Source: Mucilaginibacter sp.
GTDB taxonomy: Bacteria > Bacteroidota > Bacteroidia > Sphingobacteriales > Sphingobacteriaceae
Reading direction: 5' to 3'
NCBI GenBank assembly: GCA_028287865.1
Contig: JAQBOU010000071.1
Coordinates: forward strand, 1 to 42,613
DNA: 42,613 nt
The notes below the pieces were generated by a model. That model ran no database searches, was not told the origin of the DNA, and saw only the letters and a program-made list of their open reading frames with translations. Shown piece by piece: positions 27,084 through 34,781 of this stretch; positions within the stretch are counted from its first letter, which is position 1; each line of letters starts with the position of its first letter. The position numbers and the translations under genes were made by a program.

Positions 27084-27518
27084 TCAGATATTTATGAGTG
27101 TATTTTCGCGGGCAATGATGTCGGCTATACTGGTTTCGGATAATATTTTTAGCGTGGCATCTCTTACCTCAACAAATACATCCCTGATGCCGCAGGTAGT
27201 TTCCTGCCTGCATTCTTCGCATTTATGATAAAAATTTAAGCTTGCGCAGGGTACCATGGCTATCGGCCCATCGGTGATGCGCATAATGCTTACTAAAAAG
27301 ATCTCTTTAGGGTCTTTATTCAAGCTATAGCCGCCACCTGCGCCTTTTTTGCTATACAGGAAGCCCGCGTTACGGAGATCTAATAATATCTGTTCGAGGA
27401 ATTTTTTTGGTATCCGTTCTTCTTCCGCAATTCTTGAAATTTGCATTGGAGGTTGATCCGCGTTTTTACCCAGTACTACAAGGGCTTTAATAGCGTACTT
27501 AGTTTTTTTTGATAGCAT
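27084..27518 (-). CDS. Rrf2-family transcriptional regulator with four-Cys cluster
   Basis: 144 residues. The N-terminal winged helix MLSKKTKYAIKALVVLGKN...ISRIAEEERIPKKFLEQILLDLRNAGFLYSKKGAGGGY is a textbook Rrf2 domain. C91, C100, C103 and C109 (pattern C-x8-C-x2-C-x5-C) occupy the region where IscR-type members bind an Fe-S cluster. It ends 94 bp before the leader peptide on the same strand. Rrf2 proteins include CymR (cysteine metabolism), IscR (Fe-S) and NsrR (NO). Position and cysteines suggest control of the sulfate operon or of Fe-S status, but autoregulation or other targets are equally possible. Confidence 0.92.
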   Translation of the reverse strand: MLSKKTKYAIKALVVLGKNADQPPMQISRIAEEERIPKKFLEQILLDLRNAGFLYSKKGAGGGYSLNKDPKEIFLVSIMRITDGPIAMVPCASLNFYHKCEECRQETTCGIRDVFVEVRDATLKILSETSIADIIARENTLINI

Positions 27519-27536
27519 CGTTTATAAATACAATTA

Positions 27537-27544
27537 CAAAATTA
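27537..27544 (-). promoter_or_regulatory. -7 promoter box of the Rrf2 gene
   Basis: TAATTTTG on the minus strand fits TAnnTTTG and lies 19 bp before the ATG at 27518. It abuts a perfect palindrome TTACGTAA (27542-27549). No convincing -33 element. Confidence 0.4.
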
Positions 27545-27672
27545 CGTAAAGAAATCTGTACACTTATATTAATTTAGGTAAGAAGTTGATCGGTTTCAGA
27601 TATATTGGTCATTGTTAAGATTTTTTAGCTTAGGTTTATCTGATCCGCTGTTCACCATCCGGTTATTCAACT

Positions 27673-28560
27673 CTATTCAGCAATTATACCAAATGTTTTT
27701 TCAATATCAATGGTGGCGGATTTTTCTGTGCGGTTGGGTATAGTAAATCTTTCCTCCTTGTTTAAACTCGTAACGTGTAATTCATCACCGACAGTGATTT
27801 TACCGCTGCCCTCGTGAACAAGATTTTGACCAAAATAGATCTTATTGTTTTTTGACCGATAGGAAGCTAAAGTCTTGATGGGTTCTTTTTCCTTCGACCC
27901 TGTATTTTGATCAATGTTAATTATAATACAACGGGCGCAAAGTTTCACCCCGTAAAAATTAATACCGGCTATTTTAAAGCTTTTCATTAAATCTTCCTCA
28001 AATGGCTCGCCGCCGGTAAATACAATATTCGGCCTGAACCTGTCTATCGGTAAAGATTCAAGAAGACGGCTGTTCAGGTCATCTAAAGAAGATTGCCCGA
28101 TAATTAAAAAAGGATAAGCATCTGAAAATGAGGTCACTGCGTTTTCCGGGGCATAATCTGGGTCAACTTTTCTTTTACTATCATCCGGCATATAAACAAG
28201 GCGGCAATTTAAGCCCAGTACCTTGGTAAACCATTTGTCTGCTTCATCACTTACATATTCGCCCATACAGGTATCATCCCAAACAGTAAACTCCTCCGGA
28301 CCTGAGAGGCTGGAGCCAAAGGGAATTGTTATAGACTGCTCATTTATCCGGTGTGTTATCCTTAAGCCCTTATCTTCTATATCTACCAGCAATTGCGTCA
28401 TTTGCGGCGCTTCCCTTTGCGAAAGAAAACGGTTGTTTTTATCAACCAGCATCCAGCGCCGGTCATGTTCAAACCCTTTTTCTGTTACAGTGGTTTGATT
28501 AACAGCAATACCGGGTAAGGATTTGACGGGGTAAACGAATAGTTGACTAACTTTCAGCAT
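27673..28560 (-). CDS. MOSC domain-containing protein (YcbX-like, molybdenum cofactor/Fe-S carrier family)
   Basis: 295 residues from the ATG at 28560, which gives the usual MLKVSQLFVYPVKSLPG start; the in-frame ATG at 28584 adds eight residues unlike the family. The N-terminal MOSC beta-barrel has VTEKGFEHDRRWMLVD and FLSQREAPQM. The MOSC core has ARCIIINIDQNTG, with the conserved Cys that in this family can carry Moco or sulfur. Family members act in Moco-dependent reduction of N-hydroxylated compounds. Monocistronic, divergent from the GMC gene. A -7-like box TAAATTTG (minus, 28571-28564) lies four bases before the ATG, which would give a leaderless mRNA. The physiological substrate cannot be inferred. 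Confidence 0.88.
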   Translation of the reverse strand: MLKVSQLFVYPVKSLPGIAVNQTTVTEKGFEHDRRWMLVDKNNRFLSQREAPQMTQLLVDIEDKGLRITHRINEQSITIPFGSSLSGPEEFTVWDDTCMGEYVSDEADKWFTKVLGLNCRLVYMPDDSKRKVDPDYAPENAVTSFSDAYPFLIIGQSSLDDLNSRLLESLPIDRFRPNIVFTGGEPFEEDLMKSFKIAGINFYGVKLCARCIIINIDQNTGSKEKEPIKTLASYRSKNNKIYFGQNLVHEGSGKITVGDELHVTSLNKEERFTIPNRTEKSATIDIEKTFGIIAE

Positions 28561-28690
28561 TTTCAAATTTAATAAAACCGGCAAATTATCGGGCAGAGAT
28601 TACTTTTTATTTTCGTATTGACATTGCTTCGCGATTCACTAACTCAATTAACTATTTACTATATTAGCCTTGCCAATTAATAAAACCAAA

Positions 28691-30412
28691 ATGTCATCAG
28701 TCGATTTTAACTATAAAGCCAATGCTGATCATACCTATGATGCAATTGTTATTGGTTCGGGTATCAGCGGGGGTTGGGCTGCAAAGGAATTGTGCGAGGG
28801 AGGCTTAAAAACCCTTGTTTTAGAACGGGGTAAAAATGTAGTCCACTTAAAGGATTATCCTACAGCCACCAAAAACCCATGGGATTTTAAACATCACGGC
28901 CATTTGCCCATAAAAGTGAAAGAAGAAAACCCAATTGCCGACCGGTGTTATGCCTACGACGAAAGCACCGAGCACTTTTTTGTAAAGGACAAAGAGCATC
29001 CCTATATCCAAAAGAAACCCTTCGACTGGATCCGTGGCTACCAGGTGGGCGGTAAATCATTGTTATGGGCGAGGCAAACACAGCGCTGGAGCAAATACGA
29101 CTTTGAAGGCCCGGCAAGGGATAATTTCGCGGTTGACTGGCCTATCCGGTATGACGACCTCGCTCCATGGTACAGTTATGTGGAAAGCTTCGCAGGCATC
29201 AGCGGCAACCACGATGGCCTGGAAACTTTACCCGACGGCGAGTTTCTGCCGCCCTGGGAAATGAACACCGTAGAAAAAGTGATGCAGCAACGGATCATGG
29301 CGAATTACAAGGATCGTAATGTGATCATTGGCCGCTGTGCTCATTTAACAAAACCAAAGGAAGTCCATTTAGCGCAGGGCAGGGGCCAATGCCAGGCGCG
29401 TAACCTGTGCCAGCGGGGATGTCCGTTCGGGGGGTATTTTAGTTCTAATTCCTCAACATTGCCAACGGCGGCTAAAACCGGCAACCTTACCATATTGCCT
29501 GATTCTGTAGTACACTCTATTATTTATGATGATAAAAAAGGAAAGGCTACCGGCGTAAGGGTGATTGACGCACATACCAAAAAGACCACAGAATACTATG
29601 CAAAGATCATATTTGTAAATGCGGCTGCCTTAAACACCAATCTCATTTTGCTCAATTCCACCTCGGCACGTTTTCCAAATGGGTTGGGGAACGATAATGG
29701 ACTGCTGGGCAAGTTTATTGCATTTCAAAATTACAGGGGATCTTTGAGCGCCCGGATGGAGGGCTATAAGGATACCTATTACTACGGGCGCAGGCCTACC
29801 GCTGTGATGATGCCCAACTTCCGCAATGTGTATAAGCAGGAAACAGATTTTCTGCGCGGATATATGGTGTTTTATACCGCTACCCGCGGTGGATGGGGGC
29901 ATTATGTGGAAGGACCGCACCTGGGTGGGGAATACAAGGACGCCGTATCAGAACCGGGCGACTGGGGGATTTATATGATGATGCAAGGCGAAACTATCCC
30001 CAAGGAAACCAACCAGGTAACCCTGAGCAAGGATCAGAAAGATGACTGGGGAATCCCGCTGCTTACTGTATCGGTTGACTATGATGACAATGATATTAAA
30101 TCAATGAACGACTTTTTGCAGCAGGGTACTGAAATGCTGGAAAAGGCGGGGTGCAAAGACATTAACCAGAATGACAGCAAGCAGGCTCCCGGTTTGGACA
30201 TCCATGAAGTAGGAGGGGTGCGCATGGGTAAGGACCCGAAGACTTCCCTGCTGAACAAGTGGAACCAGCTACATGCCTGCCCGAATGTGTTTGTAACCGA
30301 CGGCGCCTGCATGACCTCCACCGGAACCCAAAATCCGTCACTTACTTTCATGGCCATCACTGCCCGCGCAGCACACTATGCTATAGGTGAATTTAAAAAA
30401 GGAAATTTATAA
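28691..30412 (+). CDS. GMC-family FAD-dependent oxidoreductase
   Basis: 573 residues from the ATG at 28691; a TTG 21 bases upstream is less likely. FAD Rossmann motif AIVIGSGISGG (GSGISG 22-27). GMC blocks GGKSLLWARQTQRW and, at the C-terminus, HEVGGVRMG with H505 and GTQNPSLTFMA with N548, the His/Asn catalytic pair of GMC dehydrogenases. A Cys-containing segment GQCQARNLCQRGCPFGGYFSS lies in the middle, as in gluconate/sorbose-type dehydrogenases. No signal peptide is seen and no small subunit or cytochrome gene is adjacent, so the electron acceptor is unknown. Oxidises a sugar or other alcohol, by family. GC-richer than the permeases by eye. Confidence 0.92.
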   Translation: MSSVDFNYKANADHTYDAIVIGSGISGGWAAKELCEGGLKTLVLERGKNVVHLKDYPTATKNPWDFKHHGHLPIKVKEENPIADRCYAYDESTEHFFVKDKEHPYIQKKPFDWIRGYQVGGKSLLWARQTQRWSKYDFEGPARDNFAVDWPIRYDDLAPWYSYVESFAGISGNHDGLETLPDGEFLPPWEMNTVEKVMQQRIMANYKDRNVIIGRCAHLTKPKEVHLAQGRGQCQARNLCQRGCPFGGYFSSNSSTLPTAAKTGNLTILPDSVVHSIIYDDKKGKATGVRVIDAHTKKTTEYYAKIIFVNAAALNTNLILLNSTSARFPNGLGNDNGLLGKFIAFQNYRGSLSARMEGYKDTYYYGRRPTAVMMPNFRNVYKQETDFLRGYMVFYTATRGGWGHYVEGPHLGGEYKDAVSEPGDWGIYMMMQGETIPKETNQVTLSKDQKDDWGIPLLTVSVDYDDNDIKSMNDFLQQGTEMLEKAGCKDINQNDSKQAPGLDIHEVGGVRMGKDPKTSLLNKWNQLHACPNVFVTDGACMTSTGTQNPSLTFMAITARAAHYAIGEFKKGNL

Positions 30413-30475
30413 CGGAACCAAGCCAATCCTAACCACTTGCTACTAATCAACTCCCGCTGTTCCATTTTTTGAGAA

Positions 30476-30507
30476 GGAACACCTGGAACGTTTGGAACGG
30501 GTGGAAC
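30476..30507. repeat. Four GGAAC direct repeats, 9-bp period
   Basis: GGAAC starts at 30476, 30485, 30494 and 30503, with spacers ACCT, GTTT and GGGT. The complement GTTCC occurs once upstream at 30459-30463. Confidence 0.6.
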
Positions 30508-30555
30508 ACTTGAAGTAAATAGGTATAAAGTATTATAATTAAGTGTATTATTTAA

Positions 30556-30582
30556 TTTAGTTAAACAATAAGTTTAACTAAA
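30556..30582. terminator. AT-rich hairpin, possible terminator of the GMC gene
   Basis: TTTAGTTAAAC and GTTTAACTAAA form a perfect 11-bp stem with loop AATAA, 144 bp after the GMC stop. It lacks a clear U-run on either strand, so a terminator role is only possible. Confidence 0.35.
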
Positions 30583-30654
30583 AATACATACTTATCGCAA
30601 CCGATACCGCTTGTCATCGCGGGTGCACCGTTGGCTGTTGGCATCTGCTCCTTT

Positions 30655-30865
30655 TGTCTGAACCAGGATTTAACTAATTCAAGGATTTAAGGATAACACC
30701 TGCTGGAACCGCGGAATCTTTAATCCTGCAAATCATGGTTCAGACATGCGCAATTGATATCTGCTTCCCTTTGTCTGAACCAGGATTTAACTGATTCAAG
30801 GATTTAAGAATAACTCCGACTGCAAACCGCGGAAATCTTTTGATTCTGCAATAATGTTTCAGACG
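30655..30865. repeat. Two tandem REP-like elements (TGTCTGAACCAGGATTT...GGTTCAGACA)
   Basis: Unit 1 (30655-30746) and unit 2 (30772-30865) begin 117 bp apart. They share TGTCTGAACCAGGATTTAAC, ATTCAAGGATTTAAG, CCGCGGAA and TCTGCAA-like words. Each is framed by TGTCTGAACC and its complement GGTTCAGACA (GTTTCAGACG in unit 2), so each can fold as a long imperfect hairpin. This is a dispersed repeat type I recognise from many Bacteroidota genomes. Confidence 0.75.
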
Positions 30866-30933
30866 TACGCAATTGCTGCGTTCCGCAATAAAATGTGTGG
30901 TGCATATAGTTTTCACTTCCGTAACCCTCAACT

Positions 30934-30990
30934 TGTCATCGCGAGCGCAGCATGGCGATCGCATGCTATACAGAGCGGCTCTGCATGACA
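30934..30990. repeat. REP-like element TGTCATCGCGAGCG...GCATGACA
   Basis: Begins TGTCATCGCGAGCGCAGC and ends with the inverted ATGACA. A fragment of the same start (TTGTCATCGCGGGTGC) is at 30611-30626. Resembles a widespread family of short repeats in this phylum. Confidence 0.55.
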
Positions 30991-31133
30991 GTTTTGCAAG
31001 TTTGCAAGCGGTCACGATGCCTTTGTCCAGCCCTTACCTATCATTCGCACAAGGTTGGGAAAATTGAGCTGACATGCTTATCAACAAGTTGATAAGTAAT
31101 TATTGTCACTTATTTTTCATACAACCTCCATGT

Positions 31134-33620
31134 TTAATAAGTTAACGTTAATCCTCCTCCCAGGCCCATATCACTGTCGTAATGTGTTGATAAAGAAAAA
31201 TATTTAGTTACGATATACCGGAACCCGGCCATGTATTCCTTATCAGTGTTGACCATAATACTAAACCGCAGCCGTTTTGAAACAGGCACATCCTGGCGGC
31301 CTAACTGAAAACGAAACTTTCCGTCGCCATCAACACGGGCATCAGCAACAACCAGCATCGGTAATGTATAAGCAATACCGGCTACCACGGTGTGCCGGTT
31401 ATCTTTATTGCTTACTTGCCCAAACATATTCCTGGTTTCACTGCCAAAAATGTTTTTTCCATTCGGATCGTACTGTTTGTAGTGATAATCAAACCCTGCA
31501 TAAGGAAACAGCCATTGCATTTTTCCAATATAACGCCCAATCATGGTTTCACTTTCATAACCCATCTTATTGTCCAAACCCAGATGCCACATGGAACTTA
31601 CCTGCCAACGGGTGTTGGCCGCCATGATTTGTCCATCGCTACCATTGCTTTCTAATCCAACCCTGGCCATCAGATGCGGCATACGGTCATCGCGTTTAAC
31701 CATTTGGTAAGATTGTGCCGGATCGGGAATTTCGGGATTAGGCGGAGAACTTTCATACTCGAACACCCGGCCCATGCCGCTCATCATATGATATAAAATA
31801 TGGCAATGGAAAAACCAGTCCCCGCTTTCTGTAGCTGCAAATTCTATCGTATCTCTTTCCATCGGCATAATATCCAGTGTATTTTTTAATGGTGCATAAT
31901 CGCCTTGTCCATTCAATACCCTAAACTCATGGCCATGCAGGTGCATCGGGTGGCGCATCATGGTGTTGTTGTATAAAATGATGCGTACATTCTCCCCTTT
32001 GTGGATCAGGATCTTATCGGCTTCGGATACGGTTTTATTGTTAATTGTCCATACATACCTGTTCATATTCCCGGTAAGCTCAAAATATAGTTCCTTTGTC
32101 GGCTGCCTGGGTAAGGTGGTTTTCCTGGTTGCTTTCAACATTCCGTAATTCAAGGTTACAATATCTGTGGTGTTGGCGCCCATGTCCATACCGGGCATAT
32201 CATTCTTTTTCTCTTTTGGTGAGGAGGAAGAAGTGCTCATATCCATACCGTGCATCGCACCCTTTTTCTTTGGTTGACCAGGTGATTTAATATCCATAGC
32301 CATGCCGGGCATGTCGTCCTTATTTGCCTTGGATTTCTCCGGGCCTGTAACTTCAGGATACATCACCGTATTCATATCCATCGCCTGGTTTCCCATCTGC
32401 ATACCGTCCATTGGCTTCATATTGCCGTTCATATTCATCATCCCGTTCATCATTTTCATGCCCTCAAAATATTTCAGCTTTGGCAATCGGTGGGCGCCTG
32501 CTTTCGCGCCCTTCCCTAGCCATAAAGAGGCTGATTTAGTCCGGTCCTCCGGGGTCGCTAAAAACTCATAGCTTCCGGCTTTGGGAATGGTAACGATCAC
32601 ATCATAAGTCTCAGCAGGTGCGATGATCAGCCGGTCTACTTCCACAGGTTCCACATCTTCACCGTCATTGGCCGCCACTTTAATTTTACCTCCGGCGTAG
32701 GTCAACCAGAAATAAGAAGAGGATCCGCCATTGGCTATTCTCAATTTTACCTGATCCCCTGCTTTGAATTGTGGTTGTTCGTCCAGTTGTTTGCCGTTGA
32801 TCAGGAAACGGTCATAGGCTACGTCGCTTACATCCATCGCGTTCATTCTTTTCCATTCATTGGCCAGTTTAGTTCTGAAGTTTCCTGACCTGATCGCTTC
32901 TGTATAGCTTTGCGTTGATCCCTTTTGAATGCCGAACCAATCTGTTTGGTTATGCAGGCTGCGGTTTACCTCTTCGGGGTTCATATCTGTCCAATCGCTC
33001 AATACCATTGTGTATTGCTTCATTTTTGGCTCATCCCGCTTATAAAAGATCAGTGCACCGTACATTCCGGATTGTTCCTGTAAACCCTGGTGCGAATGGT
33101 ACCAGTAGGTCCCGTTTTGAACAATAGGGAACTTAAACAAGTGCGTTTTACCTGGTGCAATGGGCCGGGTGGTTAAATAGGGCACCCCATCATACTGGTT
33201 GGGCAGGATCACTCCATGCCAGTGAATGACTGTTTCTTCCGGCAAAGTATTATGCACGTAGATTGCTGCGGTGTCGCCTTCTGTAAAATAGAGTGTGGGC
33301 ATCGGTATAGAGCCGTTGGCGGCAATGGCATGACGTTTTTTACCCGTATAATTAACAATGGTATCTTTGATATAAAGATCGTACCGTATTGTTTTACCAC
33401 CTCCAATAACAGAAACGGCAGGATTGCCCGCATGCGTTCCTGTTGCAGGTTCGGCCTGTTGTTTATTCTTTTCCCCGGGTTGCGCGACTTTTTTTTCAAC
33501 TGGTTTTTCTTTTTTCGACGCCGGTGCCTTTGTTGCCGGCATAGGCATATTCATTGGCATCTGTGCAAATGCGAAGGAACTGATCAGCCAAAAACTGATC
33601 ATTATAAATATCTTTTTCAT
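31134..33620 (-). CDS. Multicopper oxidase (CopA-like) fused to a CopB-like outer-membrane barrel
   Basis: 828 residues. Signal peptide about 1-19. Cupredoxin copper ligands: HWHG (133-136), WYHSH (173-177), HPMHLHGH (557-564) and HCHILYHMMSGM (605-616), covering the type 1, 2 and 3 sites. A Met/His-rich insert at about 388-480 (repeated MxGM, MDM and MPGMDMG) is a copper-binding loop as in CopA/CueO. Residues ~645-828 have alternating hydrophobic strands, WHLGLDNKMGYESETMIGRYIGK and a terminal LTLTY, resembling the CopB outer-membrane beta-barrel. CopA and CopB functions thus appear in one chain. Presumed role: oxidation or detoxification of Cu(I) in the periplasm. Third gene of the copper cluster. 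Confidence 0.93.
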   Translation of the reverse strand: MKKIFIMISFWLISSFAFAQMPMNMPMPATKAPASKKEKPVEKKVAQPGEKNKQQAEPATGTHAGNPAVSVIGGGKTIRYDLYIKDTIVNYTGKKRHAIAANGSIPMPTLYFTEGDTAAIYVHNTLPEETVIHWHGVILPNQYDGVPYLTTRPIAPGKTHLFKFPIVQNGTYWYHSHQGLQEQSGMYGALIFYKRDEPKMKQYTMVLSDWTDMNPEEVNRSLHNQTDWFGIQKGSTQSYTEAIRSGNFRTKLANEWKRMNAMDVSDVAYDRFLINGKQLDEQPQFKAGDQVKLRIANGGSSSYFWLTYAGGKIKVAANDGEDVEPVEVDRLIIAPAETYDVIVTIPKAGSYEFLATPEDRTKSASLWLGKGAKAGAHRLPKLKYFEGMKMMNGMMNMNGNMKPMDGMQMGNQAMDMNTVMYPEVTGPEKSKANKDDMPGMAMDIKSPGQPKKKGAMHGMDMSTSSSSPKEKKNDMPGMDMGANTTDIVTLNYGMLKATRKTTLPRQPTKELYFELTGNMNRYVWTINNKTVSEADKILIHKGENVRIILYNNTMMRHPMHLHGHEFRVLNGQGDYAPLKNTLDIMPMERDTIEFAATESGDWFFHCHILYHMMSGMGRVFEYESSPPNPEIPDPAQSYQMVKRDDRMPHLMARVGLESNGSDGQIMAANTRWQVSSMWHLGLDNKMGYESETMIGRYIGKMQWLFPYAGFDYHYKQYDPNGKNIFGSETRNMFGQVSNKDNRHTVVAGIAYTLPMLVVADARVDGDGKFRFQLGRQDVPVSKRLRFSIMVNTDKEYMAGFRYIVTKYFSLSTHYDSDMGLGGGLTLTY

Positions 33621-33804
33621 GTTGATTTCTTGTTAATTACCGGTGTTATTCATTTTACTGGTCCAGCTTAGTATCAATGATTTATCAGGTATGCTCAACC
33701 TCGCATCGCGGTGTATAAAAAGGTAAGAAGCAATTGGCATCGTCCCTTCCGTGAGGCTATTGCCAATAGCTCTTAACTTGCTTATTAATGGATAATTTGT
33801 TAGT

Positions 33805-34305
33805 TTATTTATTCAGGGTTTCAGTAACCTTACCGCAGGTTAGCATCTGGTTGCCGAAATAGGGATTTTTGATCGCTGCATCGGCAGATAACCAGTAGCT
33901 TTTTTTCATCGGGCAATAGGCATAGTAAACCGGTTGGTCGGTTAGCTTTACTGCTTTGGCCAGTTTGAAAAAATTGGCAGAGAAATTAGCAAAATGTTCC
34001 CGTTGGTGCACAATATCCTTACTTTCTGAGATGTGCCTGGCATCAAAGGCCAATTTATCCTGATAAGTCATAAAAGCGTTCATATCTGCGGCGGGCATGG
34101 ATTTCATGTCCACGCTATTGACTGCTTTTAAAAATGCTTCGGCATGAGTGGCCGCATCAGTGCTGTTGGAACTGATCAATGCATTCTTAATGTCGTAATA
34201 AGAAGTCAATAAAGGGGTAAGGGAGGATTTCTTTATATCCTGTGCAAAAAGTTGTTGGGTAAGGGTGGTTGCCACAAAAGCAACCAATAAAAATATCTTT
34301 TTCAT
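33805..34305 (-). CDS. DUF3347 domain-containing exported protein, copper-associated
   Basis: 166 residues. Signal peptide about 1-21 (MKKIFLLVAFVATTLTQQLFA). The helical middle is typical of DUF3347. The C-terminal block YYAYCPMKKSYWLS...IKNPYFGNQMLTCGKV carries two Cys and a Met in positions conserved in CusB/CopA-associated DUF3347 domains, and is a probable Cu(I) site. It lies between the Cys-rich protein gene (71 bp) and the multicopper oxidase (184 bp), same strand. Probably a periplasmic copper chaperone or sensor; direct function not shown. Confidence 0.85.
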   Translation of the reverse strand: MKKIFLLVAFVATTLTQQLFAQDIKKSSLTPLLTSYYDIKNALISSNSTDAATHAEAFLKAVNSVDMKSMPAADMNAFMTYQDKLAFDARHISESKDIVHQREHFANFSANFFKLAKAVKLTDQPVYYAYCPMKKSYWLSADAAIKNPYFGNQMLTCGKVTETLNK

Positions 34306-34340
34306 GGTGATTTAATTAAACGTTATACAATAATTTAAGG

Positions 34341-34355
34341 CATGGCAAAGCCATG
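34341..34355. terminator. Small hairpin between Cys-rich gene and DUF3347 gene
   Basis: CATGGC-AAA-GCCATG, a perfect 6-bp stem, lies 21 bp after the stop of the upstream gene. Weak U content follows, so it may only attenuate or protect the mRNA. Confidence 0.3.
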
Positions 34356-34376
34356 TTCAATACATTGAATGATTAA

Positions 34377-34781
34377 TCAAATCTGAAAGCTTTGAATACG
34401 GATACGAATACCGTGCGTTGGCGGACGCAGTCGTTGACCAAGAAATAGCGGATGACCTGATCCAACGTCCGGCACTGGTTTTAATGCATATTGATAATTA
34501 GAATGAGAGCGTGCAACGGATATGGGGATAAAAATTTTTACGGCGTGTGGTACCAACTTGGCCAAAAAAACAAAACTGTTTACCGCTTCCTGGCAGCAGG
34601 CATCTTTTTTTTCTGCCGTGGTAAGTGATTGTTGTTCTTGTTGAGGATGAACAGACCAACCCTGGTGATGTTCAGCAATTTCATCTTTACAATCATCACT
34701 ACAAGAACGCAAAGCGCAATTCAATCCCACTGCGGTGTTCAGCAGGAATGTGAATAACAGAAATAGCGCTTTGATCTTCAT
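34377..34781 (-). CDS. Small exported Cys-rich protein of the copper cluster
   Basis: 134 residues with signal-like start MKIKALFLLFTFLLNTAVG. Cysteines lie in two clusters: residues ~22-31 (LNCALRSCSDDC) and ~62-63 (DACC), with His-rich EHHQGWSVHPQQEQQ between. The C-terminal LRPPTHGIRIRIQSF resembles the ends of small CC/PP-motif proteins often found beside copper genes in Bacteroidota. I do not recognise a characterised family. A candidate -7 promoter box TAATTTTG (minus, 34798-34791) lies 10 bp before the ATG, making this the likely first gene of the copper operon. Metal binding is inferred from composition and context. Confidence 0.7.
   Translation of the reverse strand: MKIKALFLLFTFLLNTAVGLNCALRSCSDDCKDEIAEHHQGWSVHPQQEQQSLTTAEKKDACCQEAVNSFVFLAKLVPHAVKIFIPISVARSHSNYQYALKPVPDVGSGHPLFLGQRLRPPTHGIRIRIQSFQI

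Larger units (their letters stand above)
30413..31133. other. Repeat-rich non-coding gap between GMC gene and copper cluster
   Basis: 721 bases with no credible gene. It holds four GGAAC units 9 bp apart (30476-30507), an 11-bp AT-rich hairpin (30556-30582), two ~93-bp inverted-repeat elements of the TGTCTGAACCAGGATT type, a TGTCATCGCGAGCG...GCATGACA element (30934-30990), and a 9-bp palindrome CTTATCAAC-AA-GTTGATAAG (31077-31096). Short frames here are products of the repeats. Confidence 0.75.

Noticed and set aside
28670..28690. TTG start for the GMC oxidoreductase adding seven residues
   Set aside because: The ATG at 28691 is in frame, and the FAD motif then falls at the usual distance from the N-terminus.
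30655..30865. Possible CRISPR array
   Set aside because: Only two units, over 90 bp long, each an inverted repeat, with no short unique spacers and no cas genes.
30740..31067. Short open frames on both strands in the repeat-rich gap
   Set aside because: They run through the TGTCTGAACC and TGTCATCGCGAGCG repeats and show no protein-like pattern.
31077..31096. Terminator for the multicopper oxidase gene (palindrome CTTATCAAC-AA-GTTGATAAG)
   Set aside because: Good stem, but a loop of only two to four bases and no U-run on either strand.
33216..33671. 151-codon plus-strand frame opposite the start of the multicopper oxidase
   Set aside because: Cys/Phe-rich nonsense composition; the minus strand encodes a signal peptide and cupredoxin motifs.
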